The notes beneath the pieces are model-generated. The model did not search any database. It was not told the DNA's origin and saw nothing but the letters and a program-made list of their open reading frames with translations. The position numbers and the translations under genes are program-made. Below, piece after piece: positions 1 to 4,881 of a DNA stretch of 7,037 nt. Source of the stretch: Thiotrichaceae bacterium. Its GTDB lineage: Bacteria > Pseudomonadota > Gammaproteobacteria > Thiotrichales > Thiotrichaceae. The DNA is taken from positions 1-7,037 of the forward strand of contig JALVEA010000446.1 of NCBI GenBank assembly GCA_027008665.1, read 5' to 3'. Numbering within the stretch: position 1 is the stretch's first letter; each line of letters starts with the position of its first letter.

Positions 1-122
1 AAACTTCCTTTTCTTATTTGTACGATGATAATTAAGCTCTTGAGAGTGTAGCTTAATATTGAATGTTTAGGAATGTGAGCTAGCAACTTAAAAATAGAAC
101 AATGAAAAGTATAGCAAATAAG

Positions 123-168
123 CCTTCGACTCCGCTCAGGGAACTAGCTTTCTGAGCAGAAGCGAAGG
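123..168. repeat. REP-like imperfect palindrome (CCTTCG...CGAAGG)
   Basis: The arms CCTTCG (123-128) and GCTCAG (134-139) pair exactly with CTGAGC (152-157) and CGAAGG (163-168). A symmetric 5-by-5 internal loop separates the two stem segments and the apical loop is 12 nt. The block is clearly richer in GC than the flanking AT-rich DNA. The left arm resembles short palindromic elements of the CCTTCGACTCCGCTCAGG type that I recall as dispersed intergenic repeats in many bacterial genomes. That family assignment is from memory. It lies about 100 bp past the stop of the small minus-strand gene and could double as a transcript-end structure, but no clean T-run follows on either strand. Confidence 0.55.
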
Positions 169-203
169 GTTGCGGAGGAATAACTTATTCTTCAACGGTC
201 TAC

Positions 204-228
204 TGGACAGGGTTTGTAAACTTGTCCA
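204..228. repeat. Small imperfect inverted repeat (TGGACA...TGTCCA)
   Basis: TGGACA (204-209) pairs with TGTCCA (223-228), and the inner GTTT/AAAC bases can also pair across a small asymmetric bulge. It lies between the REP-like palindrome and the stop of the small minus-strand gene. In the minus-strand transcript it would form a hairpin about 45 nt past the stop codon. No T-tract follows, so a terminator role is only possible, not shown. Confidence 0.4.
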
Positions 229-271
229 TGGCGTTTAATCACCTATTCAGTCCGAAGACCTATCTTAAATC

Positions 272-637
272 TTACGACTCAGGCCCCTCTGTCTTTAGCT
301 GAGGGGTAGTTGACTCTTTTTTGGTTTGCTTATTATAACGCTTTTTAAAAATATGGATGCTGGCTTGATCCAAGAGGGTATGAATTTTTTTTGTATCTTT
401 TGCTGAAAAAACATGATCTTTTGAAAGTTTTTTTATTAGTTTTTTAATATTTTTTTGTTCATTTTTTAGTGTTTGTTTTTCTTTCTCCGTTAATTGACCT
501 TTATCAGAGCCTTTTTGTATACGAGATTCTTGGCTTTTTAGTCTTGTTTTTATTGATTCGCTGGTTGTTGCTAGAGCAGATTCTGAAACCAGTAATATTG
601 AGACAGTTGCGACGGTACTTAATATTATTTTTTTCAT
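272..637 (-). CDS. Small exported lysine-rich helical protein, function unknown
   Basis: A 121-residue protein that I cannot assign to a named gene. Residues 1-23 form a classical Sec signal peptide: KK at 2-3, a hydrophobic core at about 4-17, and an A-L-A site at 21-23. The mature form is about 98 residues, periplasmic or secreted. It is very rich in Lys, with Gln and Glu, and predicted all-helical. It seems to contain two related helical units. The first has GQLTEKE at 47-53 followed by a helix with Leu, Gln and Ile spacing. The second has HVFSAKD at 75-81 followed by a helix ending in SIHIFKKRY (93-101). This layout resembles small proteobacterial secreted proteins with a repeated G-x-L-T-x-x-E pattern, a likeness drawn from memory. 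The start is supported by TAGGAT at 644-649 (minus), 7 nt before the ATG. The tail (residues 103-121) is polar and probably disordered. It is 295 bp beyond the kinase gene and probably transcribed separately. Confidence 0.8.
   Translation of the reverse strand: MKKIILSTVATVSILLVSESALATTSESIKTRLKSQESRIQKGSDKGQLTEKEKQTLKNEQKNIKKLIKKLSKDHVFSAKDTKKIHTLLDQASIHIFKKRYNKQTKKESTTPQLKTEGPES
284..306 (-). other. GC-rich hairpin at the 3' end of the small-protein gene
   Basis: CCCCTC (284-289) and GAGGGG (301-306) form a perfect 6-bp stem with an 11-nt loop. It lies inside the last codons of the minus-strand gene and ends about 10 nt before its stop codon. It could stabilise the mRNA end, but no U-run follows, so I do not call it an intrinsic terminator. 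Confidence 0.35.
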
Positions 638-932
638 TGTAAAATCCTACATAATTTATGCTTGAGAATAAAAATCCCTGCCATATGCAGTCTATTATGT
701 GTCTGAATTAAAAAAGTTTAATTCAAAATACTGATTTATCATTGATAAACGGTGGCGTTTTTTTAACTGATAATGGTGGGGATATCATCACAACATTAGA
801 TGTTGCATAGTTTGAAATGCGAAAATAGATTTAAGATAAGGTCAGTTATATTTTAATTGAATTATTTATAAGCTATTGATTAGTATATGATTAATAGTTA
901 TTCGTTATAGGGTTGCTAATTAATCAGAACGG
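638..932. other. AT-rich intergenic region with short palindromes
   Basis: No coding sequence is supported here. It lies between the kinase stop and the start of the small exported protein, so it must hold the kinase 3' end and probably the small gene's promoter. Three perfect short inverted repeats are visible: 704-712/717-725 (9-bp stem, 4-nt loop), TTTATCA-T-TGATAAA at 735-749, and CAACAT-TAG-ATGTTG at 791-805. None is followed by a T-run in the direction of minus-strand transcription. I could not find a -35/-10 pair with good spacing. Confidence 0.55.
704..725. repeat. AT-rich perfect inverted repeat, 9-bp arms
   Basis: TGAATTAAA (704-712) is the exact reverse complement of TTTAATTCA (717-725), with the 4-nt loop AAAG between them. 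It lies about 70 bp upstream of the small exported protein's start. It could be an operator or a hairpin in the kinase 3' region. In such AT-rich DNA a chance origin is quite possible. Confidence 0.4.
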
Positions 933-3200
933 TTAATTTCTATTAATTAAAGGAGGAAGTAAAAAGGTTAAAGGTTTGGCACAAAATAATTGTTGACCTT
1001 TATTTGTTCTAATATCCATTGTCTGGTTTATTTTTTTTACTTGTTGCTGAAAAAAAGGAACTTCTTTATATTTATTAGCCAGTTTTTGAATCTTAGTACG
1101 CACATATTCAAAATATTTAAAATGTTGTTGTTTCATGGTGTTATTTTTTTGTAAATAACCAAGACAAGCGAAGGCACTGTCTACTCGAATCAGTAAAGAT
1201 TGGTAACGCGCTGCTACCTTCTCAGTATTATTTGTAGGGCGTTTTATTTTAGTGTATGAACTAAGTGCTGCATTGGCATTGTTTTGTAAGTAGTAAAGAT
1301 GGCCTGTTATTTCATGATAAAAAGCATTGAGATAGCGGTATTGTTGGGCATCCTTTTCATTATACTGTTCATTATTAGAAAGCATTGGCTTAATTTGACC
1401 TAATAACTTCCATGTTTCTGCATAGGCTTTTAGGCGTAAGCTTTCATAAGCGCCTGCAAGCAATATATTTAAAACGAGAAGATGTTGCTTAGGTGATAGT
1501 TCTTCAAATGCTTGCTTCGCTAAACTCTGTCGTATTAATAACATCTTTTTTTGAATATGTAGCAAAAGATCAATATTTTCATAACCTTTAGCATAAATTT
1601 CCAACTCTGCTAATCGATGCTGAATATAACTTTGATTGATTTTTATAGATTGTTGTATTGAGGGATCATTTGTGGTTTCTTCTAATGTTGCTAGTTCCCC
1701 ATATAAAGCCAATGCTTTTTGATAATGTTGTTGCGCCTTGTCGAGCTTGCCTAAATTTACATAATAAGGATGTCCATTAACATTTGCTAAACGAATAGAT
1801 AAATCTGCATAGAGTTTTTTAATGGTCGGGTTATTGGGACTGGCTTTATTTAAGTCTTGTAAATGACCCACCGTTAATTCCGTTACTTCTTTTTCTATGG
1901 TTGGTGTGGTAGGAATGGAAGCAAGGAGGTTATCAAGGTCTTCAACTGCATCCATTGCTTCTTGTTGTCGCACAATTGAATATTGTTGTTGTTTAAAATA
2001 TCCTCCAGTCATTTGTCCGACTAATAAAGCCAATAATGCAAAAGTAATAATGATAAAAATAATTTTACGATAGCGATAAATATATTTGCTGTGGAAATAG
2101 AGTATCCCTCCCTGGGCTGCATTAATGGGTTTGTCATCTAACCAATTTTGTAAATCTTCTTGAAAATCTTTAGCGGATTGATAGCGCGCATTACGTTTAT
2201 TTGCGGTTGCTTTACGCAATATTTGAACCATCTCTTTATTTTCAATCGTTTTTGCAAGTGCATTAAGATCGGCTGATTGATAGCTTTTTTTTGTTAAGGA
2301 GGTTTTTTTAATCAAAGACAAAGGGTGTCCACTTAAAAGTTGTCCTAGAATAACTCCAAGGCTATACACATCATCCGTATGATGCGGTGAACGATGACGG
2401 TGACGTTGTGGGCTGGCATATTCAGGCGTAATACCTCTTGTTCTCTTAGTGGGTTTTGAATTACTAACAGAAAGAGATTGTGCAATCCCAAAATCGAGTA
2501 GTTTAAGCGTGCCTTTACGGTTGCCTTTATTAATTACTAAAATATTATCGGGCTTTAAATCACAATGAATCACACCTTGCTGATGTGCATCATCCACCAC
2601 ACCACAAAGTTCACTGCATAATTTGACTGTTTCACGCATAGTGAGCCGACATGAATTCACATATTTATCAATTGATACTCCATCAACTAATTCCATTACG
2701 AGATAAGGGAACCCTTCTTCTAAGGTTCCGCCATCGAGTAAGGTGACAATATTAGGGTGCTGAATATCGGCAAGAAACTGTCGTTCTTTTTGAAATAATT
2801 CAGTTTCAAGATGGGATACTTCTACCACTTTTATAGCAACGATTTGTTGGTATTCACCATCGACACGTTTAGCAGAATAGATTCTTCCCATACCACCACG
2901 GGCTATTTTAGAAATAACCTCATACACTCCTAAACGTCTTCCTGTTAAGTCAGGACAGCGGGTGCTAATGTCATCAATAGCTTCTTTTAGAGGGGGAGGC
3001 GCTGCCAAAAAAGCATCGGCTTCATGATGGGCAATTAATAATAAACAAACCTCTTTCAGGGTTTCTTGATCATCACGTAAAACGTGTTCAACCCATGCAA
3101 AGCGTTTATCTTTATTATCAATTTTTAACGCGCTAGAAAAATACTGTTCTACACGTGCAAATGTTTGTGCTTCTATTGTTTTATTTCCTTGTATAGCCAT
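933..3200 (-). CDS. Transmembrane Ser/Thr protein kinase with periplasmic TPR-like domain, partner of the ECF sigma factor
   Basis: A 755-residue Hanks-type kinase. An N-terminal helical segment (about 10-85) of the kind common in sigma-linked proteobacterial kinases comes first. The kinase domain spans about 90-355: glycine loop IARGGMGRIY (99-108), VAIK Lys124, alpha-C Glu139, HCDLKPDN (212-219) with catalytic Asp214, DFG at 236-238, TPEYASPQ (258-265) and DVYSLG (277-282). The core catalytic residues are present. Deviations are Ala100 for the first loop Gly, Cys213 for Arg in HRD (a non-RD kinase), and Gln265 for the APE Glu. A single membrane span lies at about 380-397, preceded by Lys/Arg/Tyr-rich residues 372-379, which puts the kinase in the cytoplasm. 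Residues 400-755 are helical and TPR-like, for example GKLDKAQQHYQKALALY at 484-500, and are probably a periplasmic sensor. The ATG is fixed by an in-frame TAA two codons upstream. No Shine-Dalgarno is visible, so expression probably depends on coupling to the sigma gene. Likely substrate: the sigma factor (inference). Confidence 0.95.
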   Translation of the reverse strand: MAIQGNKTIEAQTFARVEQYFSSALKIDNKDKRFAWVEHVLRDDQETLKEVCLLLIAHHEADAFLAAPPPLKEAIDDISTRCPDLTGRRLGVYEVISKIARGGMGRIYSAKRVDGEYQQIVAIKVVEVSHLETELFQKERQFLADIQHPNIVTLLDGGTLEEGFPYLVMELVDGVSIDKYVNSCRLTMRETVKLCSELCGVVDDAHQQGVIHCDLKPDNILVINKGNRKGTLKLLDFGIAQSLSVSNSKPTKRTRGITPEYASPQRHRHRSPHHTDDVYSLGVILGQLLSGHPLSLIKKTSLTKKSYQSADLNALAKTIENKEMVQILRKATANKRNARYQSAKDFQEDLQNWLDDKPINAAQGGILYFHSKYIYRYRKIIFIIITFALLALLVGQMTGGYFKQQQYSIVRQQEAMDAVEDLDNLLASIPTTPTIEKEVTELTVGHLQDLNKASPNNPTIKKLYADLSIRLANVNGHPYYVNLGKLDKAQQHYQKALALYGELATLEETTNDPSIQQSIKINQSYIQHRLAELEIYAKGYENIDLLLHIQKKMLLIRQSLAKQAFEELSPKQHLLVLNILLAGAYESLRLKAYAETWKLLGQIKPMLSNNEQYNEKDAQQYRYLNAFYHEITGHLYYLQNNANAALSSYTKIKRPTNNTEKVAARYQSLLIRVDSAFACLGYLQKNNTMKQQHFKYFEYVRTKIQKLANKYKEVPFFQQQVKKINQTMDIRTNKGQQLFCAKPLTFLLPPLINRN
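3173..3200 (-). promoter_or_regulatory. 28-nt sigma/kinase gene overlap, likely translational coupling
   Basis: The kinase ATG (3198-3200) lies inside the sigma reading frame, 28 nt before the end of the sigma TAG stop (3173-3175). The two frames differ. The bases just upstream of the kinase ATG carry no Shine-Dalgarno, and an in-frame TAA two codons upstream rules out an earlier start. Ribosomes finishing the sigma gene are therefore the likely source of kinase initiation, which would tie the amounts of the two proteins together. Confidence 0.7.
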
Positions 3201-3691
3201 GCTTTAGCCATTGTCCATTTTCGCTTTATGGTTGACTCTGACAACCCTAGAAGCAAGGCAATTTCTTCTATCGTCATGCCTGAATAAAAGCGCAATTCCA
3301 CTACCCTTACTTGCACTTTATCCAAGCTTTCTAAACGTTTTAATGATTCGTCTAGTGCTGCAAAATCTGTATCATGACGGGTATCACTTTTACATGATTC
3401 TTCGTGTAAGGTCATAAAGTTGAGATCTCCGCCTCTCTTTAAGGCATTTTTTTTTCGAGAATGTTCAACTAAAACTTGACGAATACAGCGTCCACAAATG
3501 GCTAAAAAATGTTGCTTATCTTCGCTTTGTATGTCCTGAGTTGAACATAGCTTTAAATAAGCTTCATTGACTAAGGCTGTCGGACACAAGGTATGTCCTA
3601 TTCGCTCCCTTGACATATAGACGGAGGCGAGACGTTTAAGATCTGGGTAAACAGATTGGAGTAGTATTGAGTTATTTTGATTAAATTCCAT
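3173..3691 (-). CDS. ECF-type RNA polymerase sigma factor (TIGR02999/ECF43-like), kinase-linked
   Basis: A 172-residue sigma-70 family ECF factor, about the usual length. It would bind core RNA polymerase and direct it to alternative promoters. Region 2 covers about 8-85 and includes the signature HTLCPTALVNEAYLKL (33-48), HFLAICGRCIRQVLVEHSR (61-79) and KRGGD (85-89). These are typical of the TIGR02999 group. Region 4 covers about 113-170, with RVVELRFYSGMTIEEIA (129-145) and a helix-turn-helix LGLSESTIKRKW (148-159). Where ordinary ECF factors carry acidic residues (DAED-like) before the LVQE helix, this one has Cys-Pro-Thr-Ala (36-39). ECF43-type factors show the same loss and need a phosphothreonine there for polymerase binding. 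Thr38 is my candidate site, by manual alignment. No anti-sigma gene is adjacent; the kinase gene follows with a 28-nt overlap. The ATG lacks a clear Shine-Dalgarno, but starting at Met26 would remove part of region 2. Confidence 0.94.
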   Translation of the reverse strand: MEFNQNNSILLQSVYPDLKRLASVYMSRERIGHTLCPTALVNEAYLKLCSTQDIQSEDKQHFLAICGRCIRQVLVEHSRKKNALKRGGDLNFMTLHEESCKSDTRHDTDFAALDESLKRLESLDKVQVRVVELRFYSGMTIEEIALLLGLSESTIKRKWTMAKAWLYKEIKQ

Positions 3692-3760
3692 TTTTATTTT
3701 CGCTATTTTTAATGTATCGACTCGTTTAAAAGTGAGTTAATACATGGGGATATTAAGAAA

Positions 3761-3792
3761 ACCTCTTAAGGAAATCCTCACAAATAAGAGGT
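3761..3792. repeat. Inverted repeat ACCTCTTA...TAAGAGGT
   Basis: A perfect 8-bp inverted repeat (3761-3768 and 3785-3792) flanks a 16-nt centre that itself contains AGGA-AA-TCCT (3769-3778). It lies 70-101 bp upstream of the sigma start codon, next to a possible minus-strand -10 box TATACA (3794-3799). It could be an operator or a hairpin in the 5' leader of the sigma mRNA. It is one of the few GC-containing palindromes in this AT-rich spacer. Confidence 0.45.
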
Positions 3793-3897
3793 CTGTATAG
3801 AAAATTAACGATTATGAATCATTAATTGCTATAGCGATAAAGTATGGTAAAAAAGCTCAGTTATTTATAGTGATTTTTTTAAAATAGCTTATTATTT

Positions 3898-3916
3898 CAA
3901 AATGATAATTATTTTG
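3898..3916. promoter_or_regulatory. Candidate Fur-box-like operator
   Basis: CAAAATGATAATTATTTTG matches 14 of 19 positions of the classical Fur consensus GATAATGATAATCATTATC, and 8 of its 9 base pairs are self-complementary around the centre. It lies 120-138 bp upstream of the BON-OmpA gene and about 200 bp upstream of the sigma gene. A match of this size could arise by chance in AT-rich DNA, so iron control is a hypothesis only. Confidence 0.4.
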
Positions 3917-3943
3917 CTGATTAATAATTTCTCTTATTGTTTA

Positions 3944-3959
3944 TATATCGACCGATATA
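3944..3959. promoter_or_regulatory. Perfect 7-2-7 dyad, candidate operator
   Basis: TATATCG-AC-CGATATA is a perfect dyad with a 2-bp centre. It overlaps a TATAAA sequence (3956-3961) that could be a -10 element for the plus-strand operon, whose start codon is 75 bp further on. A regulator dimer bound here would block that promoter. The CG step in each arm makes it less likely to be a chance AT palindrome. Confidence 0.4.
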
Positions 3960-4035
3960 AAACTTTTTAATGAGATATAGTGTAGTAATATTTCTACGAA
4001 CGGTATATGCACTTACTTAGAGTTTAGGAGATCGA

Positions 4036-4881
4036 ATGAAAAAATTTCTACTTCTTTTATTAGCCCTTGTCGCTGCTACATTATTAGGCTATTACTGTAC
4101 TTACAAGATGAATGCTTCCGCAGTAATAGAAAAAGATATTCGTACACGTTCTCAGGCAGCTTTAGATCATCAAGATATGTCATGGGTGAATCTTAGTGTG
4201 GATGGGCGTGATATTACTCTTACTGGAACAGCACCGAGTGAGGCTGCAAAGAAAGCCGCGGATCAAGTAGTGCGTATTTTTGGATATAATATTATCCATA
4301 ATCAATTAAAAATAGACCCTGCAAGTTTTGATGTAAGCCAATCAGATAAGATTGAAAAGAAGATAGATCAAACTGATTTTGATAAAAATAAATCGAGTCA
4401 ACAAATAAAACAGTCTTTATCTGATACGGTAGCAATAATACAAGAGCGAGTCGAAGATAGTCGGTCTCAAAAGATAGGTTCTAATGCTAATAAAGAAACA
4501 ATTGCTCAACAAGCTGAAAATTGTCAAAATAAATTTAATCAAATTCTAAAAACTCCAATTCATTTTAATAGCTCTAGCGCTGTAATACGAAAATCAAGTT
4601 ATTCGGTATTGCATAATATTGCTTTAACCGCGAAAGAATGCACTCATTTTAATTTTCAAATTCATGGTCATACAGATTCGACGGGTGATGCAAGGCTGAA
4701 TAAAAAGTTAAGCCAAGCGCGAGCCGATGCGGTTATGAAATATCTAATTAGTAAGAAAATTGATGATAAACGTTTAACAGCACTAGGACATGGATCTGAT
4801 ACACCTGTTGCCAGCAATAGAACAAAAGCGGGTCGTAATAAGAATCGTCGCATTGAAATAACAGTTGAGGACAAACAATAA
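4036..4881 (+). CDS. Membrane-anchored periplasmic BON-OmpA family protein
   Basis: A 281-residue envelope protein. Lys2-Lys3 followed by a hydrophobic stretch (about 4-20) forms a signal anchor without a clear AxA cleavage site. GYYC at 18-21 is not a lipobox. The positive-inside rule puts the remainder in the periplasm. Residues about 30-93 form a BON-like domain, with VDGRDITLTGTAPSEAAKKAA at 55-75. A charged helical linker follows (95-160), then a C-terminal OmpA peptidoglycan-binding domain (about 173-279). That domain has IHFNSSSAVI (175-184), GHTDSTG (211-217), NKKLSQARADAV (222-233) and GRNKNRRIEI (266-275), so the ligand-binding Asp214 and Arg229 positions are kept. Cys163 and Cys202 bracket the domain start and could form a disulfide. 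It therefore probably links membrane and cell wall. BON plus OmpA also occurs in mycobacterial ArfA/OmpATb. The start is firm: TAGGAG (4025-4030) lies 5 nt before the ATG. It is the first gene of the rightward operon. Confidence 0.93.
   Translation: MKKFLLLLLALVAATLLGYYCTYKMNASAVIEKDIRTRSQAALDHQDMSWVNLSVDGRDITLTGTAPSEAAKKAADQVVRIFGYNIIHNQLKIDPASFDVSQSDKIEKKIDQTDFDKNKSSQQIKQSLSDTVAIIQERVEDSRSQKIGSNANKETIAQQAENCQNKFNQILKTPIHFNSSSAVIRKSSYSVLHNIALTAKECTHFNFQIHGHTDSTGDARLNKKLSQARADAVMKYLISKKIDDKRLTALGHGSDTPVASNRTKAGRNKNRRIEITVEDKQ

Larger units (their letters stand above)
1..271. other. Gene-free left margin with palindromic elements
   Basis: No convincing coding sequence is visible on either strand. 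The left edge is AT-rich and all three plus-strand frames close within about 50 bases. The only notable structures are two imperfect palindromes, at 123-168 and 204-228, listed separately. The segment lies downstream of the minus-strand gene ending at 272, so it may contain that gene's 3' untranslated region and terminator. Confidence 0.6.
3692..4035. promoter_or_regulatory. Divergent intergenic control region between sigma-kinase and envelope operons
   Basis: This 344-bp very AT-rich stretch must carry the promoters for both the leftward sigma-kinase pair and the rightward envelope genes. Visible structures are an inverted repeat at 3761-3792, a Fur-box-like dyad at 3898-3916 and a 7-2-7 dyad at 3944-3959. 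Hexamers close to a sigma-70 -10 box occur (TATAAA at 3956-3961 plus; TATAAA at 3864-3869 minus; TATACA at 3794-3799 minus), but none has a good -35 at 16-18 bp. Either the promoters are weak or activator-dependent, or an alternative sigma factor reads them. No coding sequence was found inside. Confidence 0.6.

Noticed and set aside
22..40. Second Fur-box-like sequence near the left edge (ATGATAAT core)
   Set aside because: Only about 12 of 19 consensus matches, little dyad symmetry and no adjacent start codon.
102..155. Seventeen-codon frame on the plus strand
   Set aside because: It runs through the palindromic element, has no ribosome site and is too short to support.
735..805. Two short hairpins as intrinsic terminators for the kinase operon
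   Set aside because: Stems are only 6-7 bp, AT-rich, and not followed by a U-run in the minus-strand transcript.
3211..3417. Open frame of 68 codons on the plus strand
   Set aside because: It lies wholly inside the sigma gene on the opposite strand, has no family features and is explained as a shadow of that gene.
4090..4098. Possible lipoprotein Cys in the BON-OmpA protein (GYYC)
   Set aside because: Two Tyr residues before the Cys do not fit a lipobox; an uncleaved signal anchor fits better.
4668..4874. Open frame of 68 codons on the minus strand
   Set aside because: It is antisense to the strongly conserved OmpA domain; no ribosome site or recognisable domain.
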